Source of the DNA: Acetobacterium sp. KB-1
GTDB taxonomy: Bacteria; Bacillota; Clostridia; Eubacteriales; Eubacteriaceae
DNA length: 64,000 bases
Direction of reading: 5' to 3'
Assembly: GCF_003260995.1 (NCBI RefSeq)
Contig: NZ_CP030040.1
Location: forward strand, 3,271,176 to 3,335,175
Notes under the pieces: model-generated
What the model was told of the DNA's origin: nothing
Database searches by the model: none
What the model saw: only the letters and a program-made list of their open reading frames with translations
Part shown: one piece after another, positions 45,430 through 55,181 of the stretch
How the letters are laid out: each line of letters opens with the position of its first letter
Numbering within the stretch: position 1 is the stretch's first letter
Made by a program: the position numbers and the translations under genes

Positions 45430-45446
45430 AAAAGTGTTGACAATCC

Positions 45447-45990
45447 AAACCCTTCCTTTTAACTGATTAAACAAATTTCAACTAGTTGATTAAAATGTTT
45501 GGGAAACTCAACCTTACATCTTATTATATCAGATATCGGACGCATTTTTCTGTCGAATTCTGTTATTTATAAGGTTAATACGAAAATGCTATTATTTTCT
45601 CGTTCACGGTGCACTAGGAGATGGCGGTTTCCAATTTTTAGCTGCTTTCTCATGGAGAACAACACCTGATGATTGACGTTGGTGCCCGAAAGCTTGTGTT
45701 AACAGTCTGAGGGCAGTTAATCATCCGTTTGGTAATGGTGTCGACTACACAGATTAATTCTTGCCAAAACTGACTGAACTCACGGAAATACAACTTTTTC
45801 ATACTATTTTAAAGGTGAGGGAAAGTGAAACGCTATATTAACGACTTCAAAAGTGTCACTCAGGATCACACTGAGGAAGAGAAACTAACCCCCGCAAATC
45901 AACCCTGAGAATCAACCTTTCGGTTGATTTTCTTTTTTTTGTTTTCCGATAGAATAAAGACAAGAACATGACAGGAAAGGAAAAAAAGAA
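45447..45990. other. stretch without a clear gene after the IS3 element
   Basis: About 540 bases hold no convincing gene. A 27-codon frame at 45825-45908 (GTG start, AGGTGAGGG upstream, protein begins MKRYINDFKSVTQD) ends just before a strong terminator and may be the tail of a lost gene or a small peptide. The rest looks like degraded sequence. Confidence 0.4.
45910..45940 (+). terminator. strong terminator before the ABC-2 operon
   Basis: AATCAACC and GGTTGATT arms with a four-base loop and TTCTTTTTTTT. Confidence 0.88.
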
Positions 45991-46929
45991 ATGAACGCGA
46001 TTGTATCCGTAAATAAACTAAAAAAAAGCTATGATCAAAAGCAGGTTGTCAAGGAGATATCATTTGAAGTCCAAAAGGGGGAGATTCTGTGTCTGCTGGG
46101 GCCCAATGGGGCCGGGAAAAGCACAATCATCAACATACTATGCGGTATTTTGGGCCATGATGGTGGCGAGATGTGCTACCAGGGGAAAAACATTAGCGGT
46201 TGTCTGAACCAATTCAAGCGAAATCTGGGGGTCGTGCCCCAGGATCTGGCTATTTATGAGGATCTCAGTGCCGAGCAGAATGTTCGCTTTTTTGCATCCC
46301 TTTATGGCTTAAAAGGTCGTGAGCTTGACGAAAAGATCACTAAAGCGTTGGATTTTTCGGGTCTGCTGGAAAGCCGAAAAGACAAGGCCAAAACTTTTTC
46401 CGGCGGGATGAAACGGCGGCTGAATATTGCCTGTGCCATCGCCCATGAGCCGGAGCTGTTGATCATGGACGAGCCGACAGTAGGAATTGATCCCCAGTCC
46501 CGGAATCATATCCTCAGCTCCATCAAAAAGTTGAGTCAGCATGGGATGACCATTCTCTATACTACCCATTATATGGAAGAGGTCGAAGAAATCTCCACCC
46601 GAATTCTGATTATGGACAGTGGCACGATCATTGCCGAAGGCACCAAGGAAAGTCTGAAAGAGGATATCTTTGATGAACGGCAGTTTATTATGGAAATTGA
46701 AGAAGACCATGACTTGAATGTGGATGAATTCTATAAAATTGAAGGCATCAAGAAAGTCGAAAAACAGGCTCAAACGTTAACCATTACGACCCTGAAGAAC
46801 ATTGAAAACCTGGATAAGATCATTGCGCTGGTGATCACCAGCAAGACAAAAATCCGCAATCTGTTCTGCCGAACCGCCAGTCTGGAAAATGTCTTTCTCC
46901 GTTTAACCGGAAAAAGTCTAAGAGATTAG
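45991..46929 (+). CDS. ABC-2 type exporter ATPase
   Basis: This 312-residue ATPase has Walker A GPNGAGKST, signature FSGGMKRRL and Walker B LLIMDEPTVGIDPQSR, then a C-terminal 80-residue domain typical of DrrA/CcmA-type ATPases. The sequence SGGMKRR with GIDPQSR is common in drug- or lantibiotic-exporting ABC-2 systems. It is the first of three coupled genes; two permeases follow. AGGAAAGG precedes the ATG. The cargo is unknown. Confidence 0.93.
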   Translation: MNAIVSVNKLKKSYDQKQVVKEISFEVQKGEILCLLGPNGAGKSTIINILCGILGHDGGEMCYQGKNISGCLNQFKRNLGVVPQDLAIYEDLSAEQNVRFFASLYGLKGRELDEKITKALDFSGLLESRKDKAKTFSGGMKRRLNIACAIAHEPELLIMDEPTVGIDPQSRNHILSSIKKLSQHGMTILYTTHYMEEVEEISTRILIMDSGTIIAEGTKESLKEDIFDERQFIMEIEEDHDLNVDEFYKIEGIKKVEKQAQTLTITTLKNIENLDKIIALVITSKTKIRNLFCRTASLENVFLRLTGKSLRD

Positions 46930-46941
46930 GGGGTAAAAATA

Positions 46942-47697
46942 ATGACTGCGATCAATTTAAGAAACCTTTATTTAATCAGCCGGGAAGATTTCAAAAACCT
47001 GTTTAAAAATCCGATGTGGCTTTTTTACAATCTGGCTTTTCCATTTTTACTGATTGTCGTGTTGGGCTTCCTGCAAAAAGACAGCTACGGCGGGGCGGTG
47101 AGCGCCTTTGATTACTATGGTATTACCCTGATGATCTATACGGTTATTTCCAGCGGGATGACCTCGGCCAATGCCTTTATGGAAGTGACGATCCGCAAAC
47201 CCAACATGCGGATTATTTACGCTCCGGGAAATGAACGATTGATCTACCTGTCCAAGATCTTTTCATCATTTTTATTCTGTTTGCTTTGTCATCTTGCGGT
47301 TGCGGTATTGACGTTTACGATTTTTAAGATCCAGGTGGATGCCGTTCCCCAATTGTTAATTCTTTTGGTTTTGACGGAGCTCTTCTCGGTGAGTCTGGGC
47401 GTGATGTTTTGCTGTATTTTTAAAACCGAAGCCACAGCAAATCAGATCCTCAGTATTGTTATCAATATCTTTGCCATTCTGGGAGGGCTTTTATTTCCCA
47501 TGGATGGCTACGGAGCGGTGGTGCGAAGTCTTTCTTATCTGTCACCAGCTAAGTGGTTGGCCAATACCAGTTTTGCGATGATCTATGATCACAATTATGC
47601 CTGGTTCTATCCCACGGTAATGGGGCTGGTTGTGGCCACCATTGTCGTTTTCACTATTTGTGCAAAAACATTCAGAAAAGAGGATTGCATATGCTAG
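46942..47697 (+). CDS. ABC-2 type permease, first subunit
   Basis: This 251-residue membrane protein has six helices, beginning WLFYNLAFPFLLIVVLGF and including the ABC-2 pattern GGLLFPMDGYGAVVRSLSYL, SPAKWLANTSFAMIYD. It starts 12 bases after the ATPase stop and its end overlaps the next permease by seven bases. With the neighbour it should form a heterodimeric channel. Confidence 0.9.
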   Translation: MTAINLRNLYLISREDFKNLFKNPMWLFYNLAFPFLLIVVLGFLQKDSYGGAVSAFDYYGITLMIYTVISSGMTSANAFMEVTIRKPNMRIIYAPGNERLIYLSKIFSSFLFCLLCHLAVAVLTFTIFKIQVDAVPQLLILLVLTELFSVSLGVMFCCIFKTEATANQILSIVINIFAILGGLLFPMDGYGAVVRSLSYLSPAKWLANTSFAMIYDHNYAWFYPTVMGLVVATIVVFTICAKTFRKEDCIC

Positions 47698-48680
47698 CAG
47701 TATTTAAAAACAATTGTAACCGACTCTGGGAAGAAAAAATGTATCTGGTGATCTCGTTGATTTTAATGATCGCGGCCATATCAGCCGCGATTCTGCTGAC
47801 AACCCGCATCGAAACAAAGGGTAATATCGCCCTGGTGGTACCCAATCAGCAGGTATTATCGGAGCACGAGTCGGCCTTGATGGCGAACCCTTATTTTAAT
47901 GTGACGGTTCTGGACGTGGCACCGACAACTTCAGCATTGGTGCAAAGTCGCTATGATGCCGTCATTACGATCACAGCAGATGGCACCGATGCGATCACCA
48001 CCATCAAAAATCCGGCTTTCAAAACGATGGTTGAAACAGCGCTTGCGAACCCGACTGGTTTTGTCCCGGACACCAGTCAGGCCCGACAGACCGGAACCAA
48101 TATTCTGGGTTTTATGATGATGTTTCTGCTCATTCAGGGAGTGCTCTATGCCCGGTTTTTTGCCGAGGACAAGGAAAAGCATCTTATCAGGCGCATTGCC
48201 ATGTCGCCAATTCCGTTTATTCACTATATCCTCGGGCAGGGGATGTTCATCTTTTTCATGATTGCCGTACCCAGTTTTCTGGTTTTGGGGGCAGCAGCCC
48301 TGATCGGGATCGAGATAGGTTTTTCACTGCCACTTTATGCCGGGCTCATTGGCATTCTGGCATTGCTTTCCACGGCCTTTGCGCTATTTCTGAATTCCTT
48401 CTTTGATGTCGCCGATACCGCCAACATGTTGGGCTCCGCCATCATCATCCTGACTTCCATCCTGGCCGGTTCTTTTTATTCGCTGTCAAAAGAGGCCACC
48501 TTGTTTGACAAATTGCTGCACCTGCTACCACAAAAAGACTTTATCAATTTTGTCAATGCGCTGGAAAAAAGCGACCTCAGTCAGAGCACCTATTACCAAC
48601 TGGTTTATGTGGTGGTTTTATCGGGAGTCTTTCTGGCCATTGCCATAGTCAACACCCGCAAAGATTATCGTTACAGTTAA
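47691..48680 (+). CDS. ABC-2 type permease, second subunit
   Basis: This 329-residue protein has one N-terminal helix (LVISLILMIAAISAAILL), a 100-residue extracellular region, then five helices with LAGSFYSLSKEATLFDKLLH, in the YhgE/NatB-like ABC-2 arrangement. ATG 47691 follows AGAGG; an in-frame ATG 33 bases earlier lacks a site. It completes the exporter. A LuxR regulator gene follows after 250 bases on the same strand. Confidence 0.9.
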   Translation: MLAVFKNNCNRLWEEKMYLVISLILMIAAISAAILLTTRIETKGNIALVVPNQQVLSEHESALMANPYFNVTVLDVAPTTSALVQSRYDAVITITADGTDAITTIKNPAFKTMVETALANPTGFVPDTSQARQTGTNILGFMMMFLLIQGVLYARFFAEDKEKHLIRRIAMSPIPFIHYILGQGMFIFFMIAVPSFLVLGAAALIGIEIGFSLPLYAGLIGILALLSTAFALFLNSFFDVADTANMLGSAIIILTSILAGSFYSLSKEATLFDKLLHLLPQKDFINFVNALEKSDLSQSTYYQLVYVVVLSGVFLAIAIVNTRKDYRYS

Positions 48681-48933
48681 TCGGTAGCTCTGAAGCGGTC
48701 TTGACGGTGGGGTTATTAAAAAGTAAAATGATATATAAGTTGAATTAACATTTATGTAGGGGCGATTATTAACGACCAAGGGGTCAGACCCTCGTCCGCA
48801 CAGTGCACAATTTCCAGTTCAATTTGCAAAATTCTTTAATCAAACATAGAGCAAGTGATAAATTGCGCGATTATATGGAAAGAAAAAATGCTTTTGAACT
48901 AGCAAGCAAATGACACCATGGAGGTGAAACCCA

Positions 48934-51519
48934 TTGGATTATGCCCAGCCGTTTAGTTCCATCAAACATAAAATGCCGGCACCACGAAAGAATTATCTGA
49001 TCAGAGTTCAGTTGTTCAGGCAACTCGAACAGTTGTCCGATTACCAGGTGGCCATTGTCAAAGCCGGAGCCGGCTGCGGGAAAACCACCCTGTTGTCAAG
49101 CTTTGCTATTGAACGGGAAATTAAAAACCTGAAGTGGGTCACGTTGGATGAACATGCCAATCAGGTCTTTGTATTCTGGAATTATCTGATTAATGCTCTC
49201 AGCGACTTGATGGATGAACAAACCGATTGCCAGAATCTCCTTGACAGCAATATGCAAAAGGAGATGCTTTATCAGATAATCCCATATTTTCTGAGTCGCT
49301 TGAAGACCGATGAAGAAATTGTGCTGGTGCTGGATGAGTTTCAAATCGTGGCGGATCATTTTTTAGTATCTACCATTGACTATTTCATTGAAAATATGCC
49401 GGATCAGCTGCATCTGGTGTTGCTGACCCGAGAAATGCCACCCCTTTATCTGGGCCAACTGGCGATTGAGAACAAGCTGTTGTTGATCGAAGAGGACGAT
49501 ATCCGTCTCACTGAAAAAGAAAGTCGAGACTTTCTGGTGGAGACCTTACAACTTAAAAAAGATGAAGATACGATTTCTGCAATGATTCAACTCTCCGAAG
49601 GGTGGATCGGCGGCCTGCAATTGCTGGCCATTTCTGAAAAATATGGAAGCTTTCCCACCATCGGGAGTATGAAACTGTCGGATCGGGTTTTAAATGAATA
49701 TATAACCAAAGAGATTTTTGGTTATTTGTCTGAAGATCAACAACAATTTCTTGTCAAAACCGCGATACTCCGCTATTTCAATGGCAACATCTGCAAACTG
49801 TACCTGCCGCAAACCTCATTTATCCCGATGATGGAAGCCATCCTGGGGAAAAATCTTTTTGTTATCAATATTGACGAAGTTGCCGGGATCTATCGTTATC
49901 ACGCCATTCTGGCGGAATACCTGAAAAGCTTGTTTGAAAAACAGGCGGAGGCCACTAAGTACGAACTCCATCAATTGGCCGCAACTATTTATGAAAATCT
50001 CGGGGATCATGAAGAATGCCTCCATCATCTGTTTGAAATCAAAGCCTATGAAAAGATCATGGCTTTGATTCTCAAAATGCCGCAGACCGCCTTGACTTTC
50101 TCTTATCTGATGAAGGTGCCGATGGCGGAAATTGGCAAAAATCCGGATTTTGCCTATCAGTATTTTTTCTATTATTATGCCAGTGTGGACGAAGAAGCCT
50201 GCAAAGAGATTTACACTTTTATTAAAACAAATCTGAAAACCGAGAAGTCTTTTGCGGCCTTCCGGCGATCCAATCTCTTTTACAGCAGTGAGTGGGATTT
50301 CCGGGCCGCTGAAATTTTGTCCCTGGAAGAGATCAGGAAGCTGCCGCTTAATCCGATTACGATTGCTTTTCTGCTGATTAAAGAAGCTTATTTTCTGTAT
50401 GCCAATTCCCAGTTTCACGAGGCCATTGTCTACCTGGAGGTGGCCGAAGAAGTTTATCAGAAAACCGGCAACATCTATATCGGTTTTTTTGTGCGTACGG
50501 AAAAGGCACAGATCTATGAAGACCTGGGAGAGTTTAATCGTTGTCAGGAGCTTTATCGGGAAGTTGAAAAAATGATCGGCCAGGTAAAATCCTTGTGCTG
50601 TTCTTACTATATTGGCATTGCCGGGGTTTATATCCGTCAGTTGGCTCTGGAACAGGCCTTTGAAATGCTGGAAAACACCCGAAAAATGATGGCTAATCTG
50701 CCGACCAACATCCTCCGAGCCTATCAGTATACGCTGGCCGAATATTATTATATCATTGGAGAAGATAATAAGACCGAAAAGTTGCTACTGGCAGTCATTG
50801 GTCAGGAAGCCTTTGAAAACAGTTATTTTTCAGCCCGCTTATTGCGCTATCCCATCTATCGGGGGCAGCATCCGGAACTGGCCCGAAAGTTTGTCGAAAT
50901 CTATGAAAACTCCAAGGATTTCGTGGAGAACATGGACTGTGAGCTGCTTTATATCAGTATTTTGTTTGAACAGGGGAAGCGGGAACAGGCGTTTTGGTTG
51001 GTTGAAAACCTGATCGCTAAAGCCCGAAAAATGCAGAATAAGCTAAAAATTGTGGAGGGAGATTTACTAAAACTGCGACTACTGGTTACGACCAATGGCG
51101 ATCAGCGGGTTATCCAGAATCTCTTTATTGAGGCGGTCTCCTATGCCACCGAAAACTGCATCGCTAATCCTTTCTGGTTTGAATACCAATCGGTGATGGC
51201 TGTTTTTAAGGAAGGGCAGACAGTATTTAAGAATGAGTTCTCTAAAGAAGCTTATAGTTTTATCGTCAGGGTGCTGACAGCTGATCCCAAGTGCGGCCTT
51301 TCAGAAAAAACGAAAGGCCCAGCAAAAAAGCAGATCGACGCATTGACTCAGCGGGAAAAAGAAGTGCTGGCGGAACTGGCAGAGGGTTGTACCAATTTAC
51401 AGATTGCAGAAAAACTGTGTGTATCGCTGGCCACTGTTAAAACTCATATCAATAATATTTACGGCAAGCTGGAGGTCAATAACCGGGTGGCGGCAGTGAA
51501 TAAATCAAAAGCGATTTAA
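48934..51519 (+). CDS. large LuxR-family (MalT-like, LAL) regulator
   Basis: This 861-residue cytoplasmic regulator has an N-terminal STAND-type ATPase (Walker A KAGAGCGKTTLLS at about residue 45, VLVLDEFQ Walker B), a long helical repeat region (about 330-780, TPR-like as in MalT) and a C-terminal LuxR helix-turn-helix (LTQREKEVLAELAEGCTN, IAEKLCVSLATVKTHINNIY). The TTG at 48934 follows GGAGGTG. Such ATP-dependent activators switch on nearby operons after binding an inducer. The ABC-2 operon just upstream is the natural candidate target. Confidence 0.9.
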   Translation: MDYAQPFSSIKHKMPAPRKNYLIRVQLFRQLEQLSDYQVAIVKAGAGCGKTTLLSSFAIEREIKNLKWVTLDEHANQVFVFWNYLINALSDLMDEQTDCQNLLDSNMQKEMLYQIIPYFLSRLKTDEEIVLVLDEFQIVADHFLVSTIDYFIENMPDQLHLVLLTREMPPLYLGQLAIENKLLLIEEDDIRLTEKESRDFLVETLQLKKDEDTISAMIQLSEGWIGGLQLLAISEKYGSFPTIGSMKLSDRVLNEYITKEIFGYLSEDQQQFLVKTAILRYFNGNICKLYLPQTSFIPMMEAILGKNLFVINIDEVAGIYRYHAILAEYLKSLFEKQAEATKYELHQLAATIYENLGDHEECLHHLFEIKAYEKIMALILKMPQTALTFSYLMKVPMAEIGKNPDFAYQYFFYYYASVDEEACKEIYTFIKTNLKTEKSFAAFRRSNLFYSSEWDFRAAEILSLEEIRKLPLNPITIAFLLIKEAYFLYANSQFHEAIVYLEVAEEVYQKTGNIYIGFFVRTEKAQIYEDLGEFNRCQELYREVEKMIGQVKSLCCSYYIGIAGVYIRQLALEQAFEMLENTRKMMANLPTNILRAYQYTLAEYYYIIGEDNKTEKLLLAVIGQEAFENSYFSARLLRYPIYRGQHPELARKFVEIYENSKDFVENMDCELLYISILFEQGKREQAFWLVENLIAKARKMQNKLKIVEGDLLKLRLLVTTNGDQRVIQNLFIEAVSYATENCIANPFWFEYQSVMAVFKEGQTVFKNEFSKEAYSFIVRVLTADPKCGLSEKTKGPAKKQIDALTQREKEVLAELAEGCTNLQIAEKLCVSLATVKTHINNIYGKLEVNNRVAAVNKSKAI

Positions 51520-51549
51520 AACTGCGAATTGATAAAAATTCGTAGTTTT
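51518..51549 (+). terminator. hairpin overlapping the LuxR-gene stop
   Basis: AAAACTGCGAATT and AATTCGTAGTTTT arms (one G-T pair) form the terminator stem. Confidence 0.7.
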
Positions 51550-51598
51550 AGAAAGCAGATATCAATAAAGCCCAAATATCAGAAATTAAAAACACCCA

Positions 51599-51627
51599 TT
51601 GACTAGTTAGTCATTTTATTGTATAAT
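51599..51627 (+). promoter_or_regulatory. promoter and operator of the tetR gene
   Basis: TTGACT and TATAAT are 17 bases apart. TGACTAGTTAGTCA (51600-51613), a palindrome, overlaps the -35 box, and the same TGACTnnnnAGTCA pattern recurs before the aldo/keto reductase gene, indicating autorepression. Confidence 0.78.
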
Positions 51628-51653
51628 CGCATCAGCAAGCTCAGGAGGCAAAA

Positions 51654-52214
51654 ATGGATAAACGGGAAAGAATATTAAAAGCCGCATTAAAACTTTTCAA
51701 CCAATATGGCTTCGATAATACCCCCACGGCACGAATTACCAAAGAGGCAGGAGTCGCCACGGGAACATTGTTTAATTATTTTAAAAGCAAGGAAGAACTG
51801 ATTAATTTTCTTTATTTAACCTGCAAAGAATCCTTGAACCGACGCTTATCCTATGGGCTTGATCAGGAGACCACCTATCGAAGCAAGCTTAAACGGATTT
51901 ATATAAATTACATCGGTTGGAGCCTTGATCATACCAATGAGTTCCTGTTTTTTCAGCAGTTCTGCAATGCTTCTTGCATCGGCGAAACTACCCGAAAAGA
52001 AGGATTAAGTAAGTTCAATAACATTATAGCGTTGGTTTCTGAAGGGATTGAGCAGGAAATTATTAAAAATGTCAATCTGGAATACATGAGCAATCTGCTG
52101 ATGGGGATTCTCAATGCGAACAGCTATTATTTTATTAATAATCCCAATTTGGTGGCCGAAGACGAGTTTTTAGAAGCCTCGTTTAATTTTTTGTGGGACA
52201 GTATTAAAAAGTAA
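51654..52214 (+). CDS. TetR family regulator
   Basis: This 186-residue repressor has a TetR helix-turn-helix ([40 protein letters not shown]) and a C-terminal ligand domain. Shared TGACT-N4-AGTCA sites in front of its own gene and before the aldo/keto reductase gene indicate it controls both. AGGAGG precedes the ATG. The inducer is unknown. Confidence 0.9.
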   Translation: MDKRERILKAALKLFNQYGFDNTPTARITKEAGVATGTLFNYFKSKEELINFLYLTCKESLNRRLSYGLDQETTYRSKLKRIYINYIGWSLDHTNEFLFFQQFCNASCIGETTRKEGLSKFNNIIALVSEGIEQEIIKNVNLEYMSNLLMGILNANSYYFINNPNLVAEDEFLEASFNFLWDSIKK

Positions 52215-52230
52215 TTTTTTTAAAAATGAA

Positions 52231-52244
52231 TGACTAATCAGTCA
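52231..52244. promoter_or_regulatory. second TGACT-N4-AGTCA operator
   Basis: TGACTAATCAGTCA lies between the TetR gene and the aldo/keto reductase gene and matches the site on the tetR promoter. Confidence 0.75.
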
Positions 52245-52399
52245 TTTTACTGGCTGTTTTGGCTTTTTAAAGAGTGAATCAAACAAAAATCACTGAGATT
52301 AAGAGAGAAATGATTGGTGACGAACACAATAAAATGATCACAAATAGTACGATTATAAATTATTCAATTATAAATAAAATGAATGAAGGAGCTACGAAA

Positions 52400-53563
52400 A
52401 TGAAATATCGGATCAACCCTAAAAATGGCGACAAGCTTTCAGCCCTGGGATTTGGCTGTATGCGCTTTGCCAAAGATGAACAAGAAGTGGAAAGGCAGAT
52501 TATTTATGCCATTGAGCACGGGGTCAATTATTTTGATACCGCTTATATTTATCCCAAAAGCGAAGCAATATTGGGACGGGTGCTGGCAAAGGGCTATCGT
52601 GATCGGGTGAAGATTGCAACCAAAATGCCCCCATACTTAGTAAAAAAATATGAAGATTTGGATAAGCTTTTTGAGACCGAACTGGAGCGCTTGCAAACCA
52701 ATCATATCGATTATTATTTTTTGCATATGCTGACGGATGTTAATATCTGGACACGACTGGTTAATCTGGGCATCCTTAAATGGATTGAGGAAAAGAAACA
52801 GGCGGGTCAGATTATTAATATTGGCTTTTCATACCACGGCGGCCGGGACGAATTCAAAAAGCTGATCGATATCTACGACTGGGAATTCTGCATGATCCAG
52901 TTTAACTTCCTTGACGAAAACAGGCAAGCAGGCAAAGAAGGGCTTAAATATGCGGCGGCCAAAGGGCTGCCGGTGATGATTATGGAACCTTTAAGAGGCG
53001 GGAAACTGGTCACTAATCTGCCCAAGGAGGTTTATAAGGTTTGGGACAAGGCTGATGTGAAGCGATCACCGGCGGAGTGGGCCTTTCGCTGGATCTGGAA
53101 TCACCCGGAAGTCACGGTGGTTTTATCGGGAATGAATTCTCAGGCAATGGTTGAAGAAAATATCAACGTGGCTTCTCAGGCAGAAGCGAACGCCTTTACC
53201 GAGGCCGACTTTGATTTGTTTAACCAGGTTACTGACATCTTAAATCAAAAGATTAAAATCTCCTGTACCGGCTGCAATTATTGTATGCCATGTCCTATGG
53301 GGGTTGACATCCCGACCTGTTTTTCAACCTATAATGACCGTGAGATTGAAGGCAAAACAGCGGCACTTAGCAAATATATTATGCAAACCAGTGTAAAAAG
53401 CCAGACGAGTAATGCTTCCCGCTGTACGAAATGTGGCAAATGCGAGAGTCATTGCCCCCAGAATATAAAAATCAGAGACGAATTAACGACCGTCACCAAA
53501 GCGATGGAAGGTTTTTATTATAAGCCAACCCGATTTTTGATTAAGCGCTTTATGCGACTTTAG
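52400..53563 (+). CDS. aldo/keto reductase with C-terminal ferredoxin domain
   Basis: This 387-residue enzyme has an N-terminal aldo/keto reductase barrel (residues about 1-290: YFDTAYIYPKSEAILGRVL, then catalytic-site ATKMP and YFLHML) and a C-terminal domain with two Cys clusters, SCTGCNYCMPCPMGVDIP and RCTKCGKCESHCPQNI, each fitting a 4Fe-4S centre. This build is common in clostridia. ATG 52400 follows AAGGAG; an earlier start gives an AT-rich leader of 42 residues with no family match. The substrate is unknown; TetR control suggests a detoxifying or inducible role. Confidence 0.92.
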   Translation: MKYRINPKNGDKLSALGFGCMRFAKDEQEVERQIIYAIEHGVNYFDTAYIYPKSEAILGRVLAKGYRDRVKIATKMPPYLVKKYEDLDKLFETELERLQTNHIDYYFLHMLTDVNIWTRLVNLGILKWIEEKKQAGQIINIGFSYHGGRDEFKKLIDIYDWEFCMIQFNFLDENRQAGKEGLKYAAAKGLPVMIMEPLRGGKLVTNLPKEVYKVWDKADVKRSPAEWAFRWIWNHPEVTVVLSGMNSQAMVEENINVASQAEANAFTEADFDLFNQVTDILNQKIKISCTGCNYCMPCPMGVDIPTCFSTYNDREIEGKTAALSKYIMQTSVKSQTSNASRCTKCGKCESHCPQNIKIRDELTTVTKAMEGFYYKPTRFLIKRFMRL

Positions 53564-53572
53564 ACCACCGCC

Positions 53573-53932
53573 TTACCGAGTAGCTTCCATGGAGGCGGTT
53601 GCGATGATATCAATCCCCAGGTCTAAAACATTGGTAATCACGGGTGCGCCACAACAAAGAACTTCTGTTACCACCACTTGATTAATGGCCGCCATAACAC
53701 TAAAAATATGGTTTTTGGGAATAGCTCGGGCACTTCGCACCGGTAGCACCGGCATTTCGGCAAAGTTTGTCTTCACCGTTGTGCATAAGGTTCGGGTGGG
53801 GTTGGTCGCTTCGTTAATGGCAAATTCCTGGCCCCGTTTGCATTTTTGACCAGTGACACTAAATTCAGATTGCTCCTGGGTGACTGACAAGGTACAGCCA
53901 TTGGGGCAAAGAAAACAGATCAACTCTTTCAT
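53573..53932 (-). CDS. DUF1667 protein (GlpA/GlpB-associated Cys protein)
   Basis: This 119-residue protein has a Cys-containing N-terminus (ELICFLCPNGCTLSVTQE, GQKCKRGQEFAINE) and matches DUF1667, whose members sit with GlpA/GlpB-like flavoproteins in anaerobes. The FLCPNGC and CKRG cysteines could bind an Fe-S cluster or zinc and link the flavoproteins to an electron carrier. It starts one base after the GlpB-like stop and is the last gene of the operon. Confidence 0.85.
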   Translation of the reverse strand: MKELICFLCPNGCTLSVTQEQSEFSVTGQKCKRGQEFAINEATNPTRTLCTTVKTNFAEMPVLPVRSARAIPKNHIFSVMAAINQVVVTEVLCCGAPVITNVLDLGIDIIATASMEATR

Positions 53933-53933
53933 G

Positions 53934-55181
53934 TCAGCTTACCTCCATTTCAAAAGATAGGATTGTGTTTGAAGTAAGGTTGAGCTTGGAAAAGTCGACT
54001 TCCAGACGTTCCATTTCCGGCGGACGCAAATGGGAGTAGCTTTTTCTAAAGACTTCTTGTTCATTGACTCTTACAATAACAGCACAGTGATGTAAAACCC
54101 GCTGACTTCGGAAATAGACAATGGTTTTTAGATCATCGTCTAGATTCAGTCGTTGCGGCACCAGGTAAGCAAAATTGGCATCTGTCTTTAAGGCGATTTC
54201 AGAACGCGGTTTGGGGCGATAGTTGGCCGCGAATGTTCCGGCCAGGTCACCGCTTTCGGAGACAAAGTCGACCAGATCGTTGACATGAAGAGCATTGCCG
54301 CAAGAAAAGACACCATCAACTGAGGTCATCAGTGCAGTATTGCAAATAGGCCCCTTGGTGCGAGGATCCAGTGCAACTCCCAGGCTTTCAGCCAATTCAT
54401 TTTCGGGAATCAGACCAACAGAAAGAATCAGACCATCGCACGCAATTATTTCACTGGTGCCGCTGATCGGTTGCATGTTTTCGTCGACGGCACAGACTTC
54501 AACAGCGGTCAACCGTTCTTCGCCATAAACCCGGGTAACCGTTTTAGAAAGATGCAGGGGAATATCAAAATCATGGAGGCACTGATAAATGTTTCGGGTT
54601 AGTCCCGAAGGCGTCGGTTTGGCTTCGTAAACCCCTAATACGGTGGCGCCTTCCAGGGTCAAACGACGGGCCATAATTAAGCCGATATCGCCGCTGCCCA
54701 GGATTACACATTTTTTGGTCGGCATCTGGCCTAAAAGATTAATGTAATGCTGGGCCGTTCCGGCCGTGAATATCCCGGCCGGGCGGGTGCCATGAATGAA
54801 GACCTGCCGGGCGGTGCGTTCCCGGCAGCCGGTAGCAAGCACCAGAGATCGGGCCGCGATGGTGATCACGCCGGTTTCATTGACCGCCGTTAGCGTAAAG
54901 CCATCAGCTGTTTTTTTAATGCGGCTGACAAAGGTAGTGGTCAAAGCTTCAATCCCGGTTTGCTTAAAGGCGTTTATATCGCGGTCGGCATATTCCGGGC
55001 CGGTTAATGCTTCAGAAAAGCGAACCAGACCGAAGCCATCATGAATGCATTGTTTAAGAATCCCACCCAGACGGGGTTCACGTTCAATCAGTAGGGTTTG
55101 GGCACCGGCTCGATGGGCGGCTAAAGCGGCGGAAAGACCGGCTGGGCCGCCGCCGATGACGATCACATCAGTCTGTTTCAT
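53934..55181 (-). CDS. GlpB-like FAD-dependent oxidoreductase
   Basis: This 415-residue protein has an N-terminal FAD dinucleotide motif (VIVIGGGPAGLSAALAAHRA), then GILKQCIHDGFGL and an NAD-binding CVILGSGDIGLIMARRLTLE, in the pyridine-nucleotide disulphide-type fold. It groups with the second subunit in clostridial GlpA-GlpB-DUF1667 sets and with hydrogen-peroxide-free G3P oxidases. Its ATG overlaps the GlpA-like stop by four bases. It should take electrons from GlpA and pass them on. Confidence 0.85.
   Translation of the reverse strand: MKQTDVIVIGGGPAGLSAALAAHRAGAQTLLIEREPRLGGILKQCIHDGFGLVRFSEALTGPEYADRDINAFKQTGIEALTTTFVSRIKKTADGFTLTAVNETGVITIAARSLVLATGCRERTARQVFIHGTRPAGIFTAGTAQHYINLLGQMPTKKCVILGSGDIGLIMARRLTLEGATVLGVYEAKPTPSGLTRNIYQCLHDFDIPLHLSKTVTRVYGEERLTAVEVCAVDENMQPISGTSEIIACDGLILSVGLIPENELAESLGVALDPRTKGPICNTALMTSVDGVFSCGNALHVNDLVDFVSESGDLAGTFAANYRPKPRSEIALKTDANFAYLVPQRLNLDDDLKTIVYFRSQRVLHHCAVIVRVNEQEVFRKSYSHLRPPEMERLEVDFSKLNLTSNTILSFEMEVS

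Larger units (their letters stand above)
44229..45446 (+). mobile_element. IS3-family insertion sequence
   Basis: About 1.2 kb holding orfA and orfB. Imperfect inverted ends begin GGATAGGCTATACTT on the left and, read from the other side, GGATTGTCAACACTT on the right. A target duplication was not clear. The boundaries are approximate. Both genes look intact. Confidence 0.75.
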
